Origin: Amphimedon queenslandica
Lineage: Eukaryota > Porifera > Demospongiae > Haplosclerida > Niphatidae
Direction: 5' to 3'
Assembly: GCF_000090795.2 (NCBI RefSeq)
Contig: NW_003546250.1
Coordinates: forward strand, 186,001-250,000
Length of the DNA stretch: 64,000 bases
Both the position numbers and the translations under genes were made by a program. A model generated the notes under the pieces. The model saw only the letters and a list, made by a program, of their open reading frames with translations. It had not been told where the DNA came from and made no database searches. This document shows, in pieces, positions 13,308 through 25,155 of this stretch. Every line of letters begins with the position of its first letter. Within the stretch, counting starts at the first letter, position 1.

Positions 13308-16300
13308 ATGAGCTCAGAAGCTACTGGCAGGCCACACAATGATGAGTTGGTAAGTCCAGGGGAACTCTCCCCAGAGGATGCTCCTAAGAAGAAGAAAAGA
13401 AGTAAAACAAGGAAGAGTAGCACTCACCATCACACCAGCACCAGTGGAGGAAAGACATCAAAACAAAAGAGACGGAAGACATCAGGGGAAGGTGAAGTGG
13501 GCGGAGTCTACAAGTCACCTAGCGACAAACACAAGAAGGACTCAAAGAGGAGGAAGAAGAGGAGGATCTCTGGTGGTGGGCATTATATAGAAACTGGGCG
13601 AAGGAGGTTGTCTTCTTCTGATAATGACCATGCCTACCCGATGTACGATATGATCTCCCCTCCTGGGTCACCATATGGGCGGAGACACCACTCTCCCTCT
13701 CCAAGACGTGGCCACACCCCTATTTATAAGAGAGGACGTTCACCTTATTCACCAAGAAACAGCCACACCCCTTCTCATTACTCTCCTGGTAGGCGGGGCT
13801 ACTCCCCTAGGAGCAGAGACTATTCACCTCGTTATTCACCGAGAAGAAGCCACACCCCCAGACGTGGTTACTCTCCAAGGGGCCATTACTCACCTCGGAG
13901 GGGACACTCCCCTTCCCCTCGGAGAGGGCACACCCCATCAAGGCGTGGCTACTCTCCTGTTCACAAGCGGAGGTATTCTCCGGTGAGGCGGGGCCATACT
14001 CCTTCCTTTAAAAGGCGTGGCTCTCCTAAAGCCACTCATCGCAGATCAAGTCCTCATTATTTCACCCGAAGGAGTCGCAGTCCAAGAAGACGTTCCTATA
14101 CTCCTCGCTCTCCTTCTCCCCCTCCCTTCTCTCCTGCCCGTCGTGTCGTCCATAGATCAAGGAGTCCACTGACCACGCCTCCTTTACATCGGCAGCACCG
14201 CTCGCCTGTTTATAGACACGTTAAAAAGGTCAACTCTAAAAGGTCAAGCATTGATCATGGAGAAGTTCATGAAGACCTGCCAAGTAAAGAACTCTCTCCT
14301 AATGGAGATGCACTCGTTGAAAAATGTACATCAAAATCTGGTCCTAAGACTCCGCCCATGACCACACCTTCTGAGACCACACCCTCTTCACCATCAAAGC
14401 CTCCTCCACCTGTTGATGAGTTGCCTCCGTTACCAGCTGAAGCTCCGCCTCCTCCACCTCCTGAAGAAGAGAAGCCACCCCTCCCTCCTATTCCTCTTCC
14501 CCCTACTCTGATTGGTCAGTCAGAGCCGAAGCTCCCACCCCCTCCTTTAATTAATGACTTATCCCATAGACCAGTTAAGAGCAAGGCTATCCCCACTCCC
14601 CCGGAACTAGCGGCACTTCAGTTGTCTCATCGCTGTGTTAGCTCTTTTGAGATCCTCTCACAAATCGGTGAAGGTACTTTCGGTAAAGTTTACAAGGCAA
14701 AGGATCTGAAGACAGGAGAAGTGATAGCTCTTAAGAAGGTTCTGATACGAACGGACAGCGAGAGAGAAGGGTTTCCTATTACTGCTGTTAGGGAGATCAA
14801 GATATTGAGACAGCTGCGACACGAGAATATAGTTACGTTGAAAGAAATAATATCAGACACTCCTCAGGCTGCTAGCCTTAAGCATGATAAATGTAAGTAT
14901 GGCCCTACCTCCAATAATCTATTATTATTATTATTATTATTTCCTGTAGCTTCTTCATTTTATCTTGTGTTTGAATATTGTGCCCACGACCTGATGGGAC
15001 TAATTGACAGTGGAATGGTTGTGTTCAGTGAGTCACACATCCAGTCGCTGATGAGACAACTCATGGAGGCACTCTGCTACTGTCACAGCAAGAACTTCTT
15101 ACACAGGGACTTGAAGTGTTCTAATATCTTGATTAATAACAAGTAAGTAGCAATCCAGTAAATACTTGTAATGATCTACCTGTACCTGTCTTGATAGGGG
15201 GCAGCTTAAACTGGGGGATTGGGGTCTTGCCAGGTACTACTTCGCTGATGACCACAGGTAAGTACATGTACTTTTACATGTTACTAGTAGTGTATAGCCT
15301 CTCTTAATGGACACTCTCTATAGCATATGCCTCCATTTTATTTACTTATTTTGTTTTTTGTTACTTCAGTCGTCTCTACACTAATCATGTTATTACCCTG
15401 TGGTACCGCCCACCTGAGTTACTGTTAGGTGCCGAACACTACGGACCAGCTGTGGATATTTGGTCATGTGGGTAAGTTTCTAATTAATGCTCATGCAATT
15501 ATATCATTGCCCAATTATTATCATTATTATTATTATTATTATTATTATATTAATGTCATTATTAATTGTCATGTGATATTCATGTGACAGTTGTATCCTC
15601 GGCGAGCTCTTTACAAAGAAGCCTCTTTTTCATGGAAGCATTGAGATGGAGCAGCTGGACGCTATCAGGTAACACTCTCTCTTTATAACCTGTTGGTATC
15701 TTCCCCTTCAGCCGAGTCTGTGGCACACCCACTCCTGCTAATTGGCCAGAAGTCATTAAGCTCCCTTTATTTCAAACTTTTAAATTCAAAAAGTTATACA
15801 GGCGGAGAGTAAAAGAAGAATATTCAAAGTAATGTGGAGTTAATAATCATTGATTAATAATTAATTTATTAATTAATTAATGTCAATCACCTCCCCCTTA
15901 TCTCCTCTAGTATAATTCCTGAAGTTCCTTTGGATTTATTGGATAAATTGATATCAATAGATCCTTCAAAGAGGATCAGCTCAGAAGAAGCACTGAATCA
16001 TCCATTCCTTATCAATGCAACTAAAGACTCCATACCACCTCCACTGTAAGCCCACTGTTACTATATATAGCACATTACTTTATATAGTCTGTTACTATAT
16101 ATAGCACATCACTATAGTCTGTTACTATATATAGTAACAATATGTTTCATTAGAGCTATTTTTACATAGCATAAGGAAATCAATATGCATCAGAAAATCT
16201 AATAAAAATTTGGGGTAATTTTTAGCCATTTTTTAGCAAAAACCATGTGCTATAGCCTTGGGTATTTTTTAGAATTTTAGCATTTTCTTAAAATGGCTGT

Positions 16301-17549
16301 AACTTGAAAATTTGAAGTCATAATCAGCTCAAACTTTCTACATGTACATAGCATAAGGACATCAATATGTATCAGAAAATGTAATAAAAATTGGGGGTGA
16401 TTTCAGAGCCATTTTTTGGAAAAAACCATGGGCTATAGTACAGGGAAACTTTCAGATTTTGGCTCATTTTTAAAAATGGTCATAACTGGAAAAGTTTAAG
16501 TCGGAATCAGCTCAAACTTTCTATATAGCATAAGGACATCAATATGTATCAGAAAATGTAATAAAAATTGGGGGTGATTTCGGAGCCATTTTTTGGAAAA
16601 AACCATGGGCTATAGTACAGGGAAACTTTCAGATTTTGGCTCATTTTTAAAAATGGTCATAACTGGAAAAGTTTAAGTCGGAATCAGCTCAAACTTTCTA
16701 TATAGCATAAGGACATCAATATGTATCAGAAAATGTAATAAAAATTGGGGGTGATTTCGGAGCCATTTTTTGGAAAAAACCATGGGCTATAGCCTTGGGT
16801 AATCTTCAGAATTTTAGCATTTTCTTAAAATGGCTGTAACTTGAAAATTTGAAGTTGAAATCAGCTCAAACTTTCTGCATAGCATAAGGACATCAATGTG
16901 TATCAGAAAATGTAATAGCATCATAATTTTTTGTTCTTGTTTTAGTTTGCCATCACATCAGGATTGTCATGAGATGTGGTCGAAGAAGAAGAAGAAGAAG
17001 GAAGGTAAAGTAACCGAAGGACCTCCGGCTGAAAAACCAAACCTTCATAACCCGCCAAAAGGAGGTGTGGCATCTGTTTCTCCTAGCAACCATCAAAGCT
17101 CCTCCTCCTCTTCATACAGAAATGAATCCACTGATCATCAGTACAATAGTTCATGTGATAGACCTGATGGGGTCCATCAAAATGTTTCTAGGCAGCATCA
17201 TTCTCTAGGTCCACCACATAGTCTTTCAGTACCACTTCCACCTGCACCATTATCCACGACTAGTATATTAGAATCACTGAACAGTTCATTGGCTGATGGT
17301 GGGTCTGTACCAGCTCCTGGCTCTACTGATGAAAGACTCCATTTGAAACAGGTAATTGCTAAGGCTCAGCGTAGCCTTATTGAGGAGATAACCCAGACCC
17401 TTGGGAAAGGAAGAGGAGGGAGAGGGGAGGTACCAATGGTGGCCAGTATAACTGGTAGACCTACCCAGTCCTTTGATTATGGTAACCAGTCAAACAAAGG
17501 TTTGGAGGAGAAGGCAGCTGCACAGCTTTATGATAAGGACAAGGACTGA
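13308..17549 (+). CDS. CDK12: CDK12/CDK13 transcriptional cyclin-dependent kinase
   Basis: The first exon encodes about 440 residues of RS-rich and then proline-rich sequence (many [15 protein letters not shown] repeats, then PPPPP runs), as in vertebrate CDK12/13, followed by the kinase: [30 protein letters not shown] (the cyclin K-binding helix), [11 protein letters not shown]-loop [17 protein letters not shown], then [17 protein letters not shown] and [18 protein letters not shown], the CDK12/13 C-terminal extension. With cyclin K it would phosphorylate the RNA polymerase II CTD. The metal-binding DFG reads DWG ([12 protein letters not shown]). The intron 16047-16944 holds several tandem 177-bp repeats. 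The tail after the kinase is Ser/Pro-rich and poorly conserved. One pre-duplication CDK12/13 gene is likely. Confidence 0.93.
15291..15343. mobile_element. Partial MITE copy in CDK12 intron
   Basis: The stretch tagcctctcttaatggacac plus about 25 further bases matches the left end of the complete inverted-repeat element at 51899-52054. No right half is present here. Confidence 0.6.
16145..16925. repeat. Family A tandem array (about 177-bp period) in CDK12 intron
   Basis: The landmark agctcaaactttct recurs at 16326, 16509, 16686 and 16863, giving periods of 183, 177 and 177. The second and third units look identical base for base, so the last amplification was recent. Each unit runs through gcataaggacatcaatatg, aaaaattgggggtgattt, catggtttttt-type and ctatagtacaggg blocks to atggtcataactggaaaa. 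The array fills the intron before the exon encoding LPSHQDCHE. Confidence 0.93.
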
Positions 17550-18550
17550 ATTTGAATCAGTTTGTTGATAATTGATAATAATATAACTCAGTGTGGTCAG
17601 TCTAGAGCAACACTTCTCACTCGCTGATCACAATTTCATGCACACACTCAAACAATGTCCATTTCTTTTTTGTCTTGTTATGATGTGGTGAGGAATTTAA
17701 TTCACATTTCACTTCTGAACTGCACTCTGCACAGCTGGTGTAATAAGCTTTAGCTTTTATGATAATCAGTAAAGCCAGCTGCATGTTATTACAGACAGCC
17801 TCCATGCTGGTGGCCTCTGGTTTCAAACAAAGACTGCATACTTCCTTGAGCATAGCTACATGTATGTAGATTGGATGTTTACACGTACAAGTAGTCCGTG
17901 TTATTCAGTGATCATGTTCAAGACAAGTATATCTATGTATTATCTCTTAATGCTGGGTTGTAGTAGGACTGTGTTGTTTGGTGTTAAAGTGTGTCCCCAT
18001 GGTGTACTGTAACACTATCAGTGATTCATTAGTTTAGTGATGTAATTATTTTTCTCTTTTTGCTGTGCAGGTGTAAATGAACCGCCAGACTGCTACATCA
18101 CAGTATAACAGGATTTCGTTATCTCCCTTCATTATTTATTTTGCTGATACTATCCATTCTTAAATCAAGTGTCTTCCTCCTCTCTGTCTTGCTGGTGATG
18201 GTTGGTGTTTGTATTATTGTGAAGACACTCACTTTTTATTAATTCTGAATTGTATTAATTTATTCATTGTTAATTGAAATCTACCACACCCACCGTTAAA
18301 ATGTCTACCAACAGTCACTACATCATCAGCCAGTCACACTGTTGTGGTAAGTGGCAGATAGTTTATTTTATTGTTATAATAATGTTCAGTCTCTCTGAAG
18401 AGATTTTCAGGGAGAAATCAGAGAATAGTAGACTTATGAATTATTCATTGAGTATTTGTACAGAGCATGCGCACAATACTAATGATATTCATAGTTTGCG
18501 TGAGTATTTTCAGCCCCGCCTTCTTTGAGCTACACCCATAACTTTGCAAA
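17550..18550. other. Spacer of 1 kb, nothing convincing
   Basis: This contains the presumed CDK12 3' UTR and the upstream region of the next gene. A cysteine-containing minus-strand frame at 17617-17853 and a plus-strand ATG at 18301 followed by a donor-like gtaagt were examined; neither joins to a recognisable protein. Confidence 0.5.
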
Positions 18551-21500
18551 ATGCAGTCCGGACAGATGTAAGCTTGTTCTCTTTCCCTTACCCTCCACAC
18601 TCTCCCTCTCTCTCCTCTAGTAACAACACATACACTGGACTCCTGTTTAAAGGTAATCCTTCGGCTAAGGCCTGGGACCAAATCTCAGCTCAGCCAGTTG
18701 ACCTAACCATCGAACCAAACACTGGATCATGGACATTGGCCATCTACAGGGACACTGAAAAGGTACAAGATAATGGGAGTGTGTCCTTTATATACTTGCC
18801 TTTAGGTATTGGAGGAGCCAATCAATGATAAAATGAAGATTAAAATTAGAGATAACTTTGTGAACTGGACTGTACTGAGAGATGGTACCACCAAAGTAAT
18901 GTATGGAGTTAGAATGAAGGAACTAGCTCAAGCTGTGAAGGTATGATGTAGTACTTATGCACATTTAGTGATACTTGCACTTCTGATAGTTGAATGAGGA
19001 GCTGAATAGAGCAGCTGCTTCAAAGACAGTTGGATCAGTGAATGAAAGAGCACTGAGGATCAAGATGTCTGATGAAGAATATGTATCAATCAATTGTAAA
19101 ATGGAGTGAGTTAAAATGCTTTTATTTGAGGATGTGTTTATGACTTTGCTTCTCTCCTTTAGCCTGTCAATGCTCCAAGTAGTAAAGCAACTTGCAACAG
19201 TTAAACAGTTTGACTCATCTATGTACGCTCTGTCTCTTGCAATGTCTTCTGACGGGTCCTCGCAGTCTTTAAAACCTTCCAGTCTTGTGAAGGACCTTGA
19301 GCCATCCTCAGTCCTTGTATTGAGACGAAGAAAGAAAACTGAACCGGCAAAGCCTACCATTGAAAAACCTAAAACTGCAGCTGCTACTGAAGTAAGATGA
19401 GCCTTGGTTTCAATGTCATCATGTTTTCTGTTCCCCTCCTGCAGACTCCAGGTGCTACTGTCAAGGTTACATTTCCTTCCAGTGCTGTAAAGTCCTTTAC
19501 TGTCCCACCATCAATACTGATACCAGACCTTCTCTTGCTGGCCTGCACTGACCAAGGACTCAGTCCTGATGTGCATGAATTTGATCTGCCGATTCAAAAT
19601 ATTTCTAAAATAAAACTGCAGCAGTTGAGATTAAGTCAATTAACAATTATAAAGAAAGGTAACAACAACAACAACAACAATTATTATTATTATTATTTAT
19701 TGTATAGATGTACCAGAGGTGACCATGACAACAGAATCAACTGATGGCGGTGGACATCAAAAGGTATTTTAATTTGTTATTTATTTATTTATTTATTTAT
19801 TTTTAGTATTCTAATATAAAGAGGCCTCCGCCTCCTCCTTCTCCTTCTGCTAGACGTGCTACAGTAGCCACGCCCCCAACTAAAGCTCGTTCCCCCGTCA
19901 TTCAAGCTCACTTGAGACATCGTTCCAGTACCGGTTCTAGTCCGTCCTCTAAAGAGATTAATGATGCAATTTCCACAATGCTGACTCAGCAAGCTGTCGG
20001 CAAAGCCACACCCACCAATATGAGTTTAAGTCCTCTTGCAATAAAACGTTCGGCAACTTATGATACTAAAAAAAGAGTAGCCCCTCCCCCTCCTCCTCCT
20101 GGTAAGGAGACCACACCCACTATACAAACATCACCTGTATTGATACACAACAAGGCCACACCTCCTTTGGGGAGAGAGGAGGTTGATGGTGTTATTAAAA
20201 CTGGTTATAAACATCATGGGATACCTTTACCAAGTATGGTAAAGAAGAATGGCAATGGAGGAAAAGGAATATCAATATCACCTTCGGTTGGTAGGAGGCA
20301 ATCCAAAGAAAAGAGACCTTCTCCTCCTTTATCTTCTCTCCCTCCGTCCACTGTTCCTGTTACTGGCTCATCTCCTACTGTTTCTAGGAAGCCAATTCGT
20401 AAAGCTCCTGCCAAACCTCCTGAGGGCACCAGCTTAAAACCTGCACCAGAACCAGTACCTAATAAACCTGCTCCAGACCCCCCAACACAAGTCAGACCGG
20501 CCCCTATCAATAATGCTCCTGTTATTTTTAAAATCCCTCCACCTCCGCCAAGGAAGAAACCATCAGAGACAACTGAAGTAGCTAAACCAATGATGGAGGA
20601 TAAGGGGAAAGATGAGAGGAGGAGTATTGAAGACATGAAGAGAGAGAGAGAAGAGAGTGAGAGTGATGAGGATTCCTCTGATGAATCTGATGACTCTTCT
20701 GTTGCCATGGGCTACGATGTACAGGAGAAGGATGAGCAGACATCATCATCTTCTTCTGATTCTGATAGTGAAAATGAAACAAAGGAGCCATTGAACTGGC
20801 AACAATACCAGCAGGAGAAAGAGGAGGAGGAGGAGGAGGAGGAGGAAGGGAAAGAGAGAGAGGAGGAGGGAGAGAGTAGTGACAGTAGCAGCAATGATGA
20901 TGATGATGATGATGATGATGAAGATAATGATGGAGAGATTGTTTTAATTGCTCACAAGAAAAGTGTTATAGATGATGGCCCACCATATCCTCCTCTTGCT
21001 CTGCCTGCTGCCCCTCCCTCTCTTGATTTCTCCTCTTCAGATCCTGTTATTAATGAAGCTGTTCACAAACTCATGAATATTAATGAGGACCCAGTTCCTG
21101 AGAGAAAGAGAGTGGGTGGAGCTAACAGTACTGATCTTAAAGAACTCGACAACATGGTGGCATCACTTCGTTCATTGATAGCCGATACTTGTGAGATAAG
21201 TGGATCAGAGACTGAAGCTCCGCCTACTCACACCAATGAGGCTCCACCCACTAATAATGTTGCTCCTCCTGCCCCTCCCCCTCCTCCTGGTCTTGGAGTT
21301 AAGAAACGTCCACCGCCACCAATCGTGAAACCAAAACCAAAACCAAAGGAAGTACAAACTAGTGGGAATGGTGATGGTATGGACGAGTTAAAGGAAAAGT
21401 TAATGAAGAGACAAGCAAAAATACAAGAGACAGAGACAATGGCAGCTGGTGAATCATCAGTAACAACTGGACCAGTAACAGGAGCAGCTGCTGGTAGTGG

Positions 21501-22552
21501 ACCAGTAACAGGAGCTGGTAGCGGACCAGTGGAAAGTGAAGAAAACATTCGGAAAATTAGTGATAGTGGTCAGTTATTAGGGGGTGGGGCTGGAGGAGGG
21601 GCTAATGATATGCAGGCCCAGTTGAGTATGTTACAACAGCAAATGCTCCAGCAGCAAATGATGGCGCTACAGAGTCAGTTTCAACAATTACAGCAACAGC
21701 TGCTAGCAGGAGGAGGAGGAGGGGGAGGGGCCCAGTTTAATCCGCTATTAATGCAGTCTTTATTAGCTGGTGGGAGTGGTCAATTGCTGCCGGCAACACC
21801 TCAGTATCCTCTAGGGGGTTACCCCCCTGTACCCTCATATTATGCACAACCATACACTGCAGTACCTCCTCCTCCTCCTCCTCAATCTTATGCTGCAGGA
21901 GCACCTGTAACACAACCTGTACCGTCAGTGACTCCACCCATCAATATTGAATCAGTGGCTCCGCCCACTATTGGATCAGTGGCTCCACCCACTATTGGAT
22001 CAGTGGCTCCGCCCACTGGTACTGGGTCGGAAGGTGTGGTACAGAGGGAACGTAAAGTGTCTGAGGCTGATAGACGGTCCGTGGCATTAGGAGAGAGGGA
22101 GGGGCAGTTTGATAATCTAATGGAGCAAGTTAGATACACAAAACCAGACGAAGTTTTGAATAAAGTAAGAAAGAAAGGGAGGTCTTTTTAAATTTTTTAT
22201 TCAAAAGTGGCTTCAAAAATACCTTAATTTCATTATACATACATGTATGCAGTTTTTGATTTTAAGAAAATATCAAAATTCTGAAAAATACCCAAGGCTA
22301 TAGTCCATGGTTTTTTTGAAAAATGATTCAAGAGATGTTGTTATTGACAGGTACCCGATGATGATGGTGAAGTTAGATCAGACACAGATGATGTTACAGT
22401 AGCCATTAGCAAAGCAATTGAAGGAAGGAGACTGCATTTATCTACATCTATCGAAGCTGACAGTAAGATGTATAAATAGAATTAATAAAAAATTAATATT
22501 ATTTAATTTAACAGATGTTGCTGACGAGGACGAGTGGGAGGAGAATTTGTAA
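18551..22552 (+). CDS. WH1-like / Cobl-like / polyproline protein with acidic tail (actin regulator-like)
   Basis: A short first exon (18551-18567, MQSGQI) splices to INNTYTGLLFKGNPSA..., a WH1/PH-like N-terminus of about 120 residues (NFVNWTVLRDGT...MYGVRMKELAQAV). A helical region follows, then a beta-grasp-like segment (VKVTFPSSAVKSFTVPPSILIPDLLLLACT) reminiscent of the cordon-bleu ubiquitin-like domain. The long exon 19912-22165 encodes polyproline stretches, Glu/Asp-rich blocks, a Gln-rich coiled coil and the basic amphipathic LMEQVRYTKPDEVLNKVRK. The last exons give VAISKAIEGRRLHL and end DEDEWEENL, resembling the central-acidic Arp2/3-binding tail of WASP proteins. FKBP15/WAFL also has a WH1-like start and an acidic Trp-containing end, so a relation to that family is possible. 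Function is inferred from composition only. Confidence 0.7.
22203..22335. repeat. Family A fragment, inverted, in an intron
   Basis: The block with ttctgaaaaatacccaaggctatagtccatggtt is a diverged reverse-complement fragment of the family A unit, placed just upstream of the acceptor at about 22350. Confidence 0.65.
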
Positions 22553-22639
22553 TAAAAAGATAAAAGACTGTAAAAATAGCACCATTTTGTATTATTATTG
22601 TTTTTAAAGACTGTTTTACATGTACATGTATTATTATTC

Positions 22640-22965
22640 TGTCACTGGTTCCTATGAAAATTATTTTTGTACTTTGGCCAGATTTTAAACATCTTTTTAA
22701 ATTCATAAAAATTCCAGACTTGATCGCGATTAGCTCAAACTTTCTACATAACATAAGTAAATGTATTATGTATCAGGAAAAATTATAAAAGTGAAAAATC
22801 CTCTACTTTTCATTTTTGATGAAATTTGGCCTGAGACTGTACAGGGATTTTGACCTGATTTGGAGTAACTTCAAAAATTTGTAAAAAATCCAATTGTGAT
22901 TAGAAACAGCTCAAACTTTCTACACAAAATAAGTACATGTAATTCAATTTTGATTTTCGATCCAA
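22640..22965. repeat. Family B dispersed repeat in the spacer
   Basis: Two copies of ctcaaactttctac with tgtatcaggaaaaattataaaa, a degraded palindromic centre near 22830 (gactgtacaggg) and ggagtaacttcaaaaatttg identify family B. This occupies most of the 541-bp spacer between the convergent 18551-22552 gene and the TSSK-like gene. Confidence 0.8.
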
Positions 22966-23093
22966 ACTGACATGAATTAAACAATAGTTACATCTGTAAG
23001 TGAACACAAAAATAATTTAAAAGCAGAATAAAACTAATAAAGCTAAAAGATCATTTGTTAACATGTAAAAAATTGAGTAGAAAACGTTAAAAG

Positions 23094-24083
23094 TTATCGA
23101 GTTTCAGGATCAGCTCTCATCCAGGCGTGTGAGAGTATGCTGCTTGTTGAGAGTCTCTCAGTAGGCGATAGAACCAGGATCTTTAATATCAGATCCCTAC
23201 AGGTTTCACTAACATCACTGTGAAATGAAACACCTGCTGTAATCTGTCTTAGCAAGCTCTTAAAGTCGCCATCTTTGAACGGGAGCTTACCACAGACCAT
23301 GGCATACAGGACAACTCCCATACTCCACACGTCTGATTTCTTGCCAGAGTACGGTTCTCCTCTTATTATTTCCGGAGCTGCATAAGCAAATGATCCACAG
23401 TAAGTCTCCAGCAGTGAACCTTCTTGTACTGAACGTGCAAAACCAAAGTCGGATATTTTGAGACGATAGTTGGCATCTAAGAGAAGGTTTTCACACTTTA
23501 TATCTCTATGGACGATGTCTTTCCGATGAGTTGCGGTAATTGCCGAGACCATGTCACGGAAGAATGATCTGGCGGTTCTCTCACTGAGTCTTTTCTTTGA
23601 GTTTATGTAGTCGAGGAGGTCTCCATTGTCAGCTAGGTCCATTACCATGAAGATCTTGTCATTGGTGTGTATTACCTCATGAAGATATATGATGTTATCA
23701 TGGCCTCTCATTGCCTGAAGTGCATCGATTTCTCTTGGTAGAAACTTTGTCAAGACGTCGTGTGGAGCTTTCTTCTTGTCAACTATCTTTATAGCAACCT
23801 TCTTGTTCATAGAGACGGAGTGCGCAAGCTTTACTTTAGCATAAGCTCCATTGCCAATGGTGGTCTGAAGAATGTAGCCTTTCTTGTAGAGTCCTAGGGT
23901 TGCATCTCCATTAGTAGGGCAGGAGCCTGACTTAGCTGCACCGTTTGGTGAGGGAGGCGGAGGGGCTGGCTGCTGGCTCGGGCTTGCTTCTTCTTTGAGA
24001 GGTTCTGCTCCAGGCGGAGCAGCTGGAGGAGAGGCGCGAGACTCTCTGGTAGTCTCTGAAGCTGTACCTCTATCAGCCTCCAT
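23094..24083 (-). CDS. Testis-specific serine kinase-like (TSSK) protein kinase, intronless
   Basis: A single uninterrupted frame of 329 residues starts MEADRGTASE. Residues 1-60 are Ala/Pro/Glu-rich. The kinase follows directly: YILQTTIGNGAYAKVKLA, VAIKIVDKKKAP, FLPREIDAL, HRDIKCENLLLD, SDFGFARS, ETYCGSFAYAAPEI, SDVWSMGVVLYAMVCGKLPF, ending with HAWMRADPETR. YxxxxxIGxGAYAKVK, FLPRE and YAAPE are typical of TSSK kinases, which in vertebrates act in sperm formation and are also often intronless. All catalytic residues are present. The intronless form in a genome where almost every gene is split suggests an ancient retrocopy. Closest TSSK member not assignable. Confidence 0.9.
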   Translation of the reverse strand: MEADRGTASETTRESRASPPAAPPGAEPLKEEASPSQQPAPPPPSPNGAAKSGSCPTNGDATLGLYKKGYILQTTIGNGAYAKVKLAHSVSMNKKVAIKIVDKKKAPHDVLTKFLPREIDALQAMRGHDNIIYLHEVIHTNDKIFMVMDLADNGDLLDYINSKKRLSERTARSFFRDMVSAITATHRKDIVHRDIKCENLLLDANYRLKISDFGFARSVQEGSLLETYCGSFAYAAPEIIRGEPYSGKKSDVWSMGVVLYAMVCGKLPFKDGDFKSLLRQITAGVSFHSDVSETCRDLILKILVLSPTERLSTSSILSHAWMRADPETR

Positions 24084-24364
24084 TTTCTGATGTCAATACC
24101 CGACGCTATAAGGACTTGCTTGTGGAACAGACAAACTAAAGAGCTGCAGCTTAAAACGGTTTTCATGTTGTACGTATCGCGTACCGGTACCATGCTTGAT
24201 TGGGCGGGGCTCATTAATTAATAGCTCACGTGATTTAAATTGCTCTATCTTTTCTTCCACTAAGGTGGTACTCTCCTCAAAAGAGGAGGCTATAAATTAT
24301 AAGAAGAAGAAGATAGCTAGAAAGGTGTTCATCTCTCAAGAGAAGGTACAAAACTGAAGCTGAA
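24084..24364. promoter_or_regulatory. Divergent promoter region TSSK-like / SKP1
   Basis: A 281-bp spacer with a GC box (gggcggggc near 24206), an E-box in tcacgtga near 24227 and a purine-rich stretch before the SKP1 start. Function is inferred from layout. Confidence 0.45.
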
Positions 24365-24950
<586 letters not shown>

Positions 24951-25155
24951 GACCATTACAAACTACTAGAGAGACAAGAGAATATCGCGTTACTAGACAC
25001 AGCAACACTGCATTGATTGAATATTAGCATCTTTTAAATTATTATTGTTTTATTCATAGACCTAATTAATTAATGTTTGACCCCGCCTATTATAGCCCCG
25101 CCTATCCTTACAATCAGAACAGGGCAGAAGCTTCTCTCTCTCTCTTTGTAATAAA

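Noticed and set aside
13378-13986. Alternative frames within the RS region of CDK12
   Set aside because: They are shadows of the repetitive RS/Pro coding exon in its other frames.
17617-17853. Minus-strand frame with CSLC and CAEC, possible small zinc protein
   Set aside because: Cysteine spacing matches no family I know, no splice partner was found, and it lies in the likely CDK12 3' UTR or spacer.
20214-20708. Long minus-strand frame rich in Ser/Gly opposite the 18551-22552 gene
   Set aside because: It is the antisense of a polyproline and acidic coding exon; composition explains the open frame.
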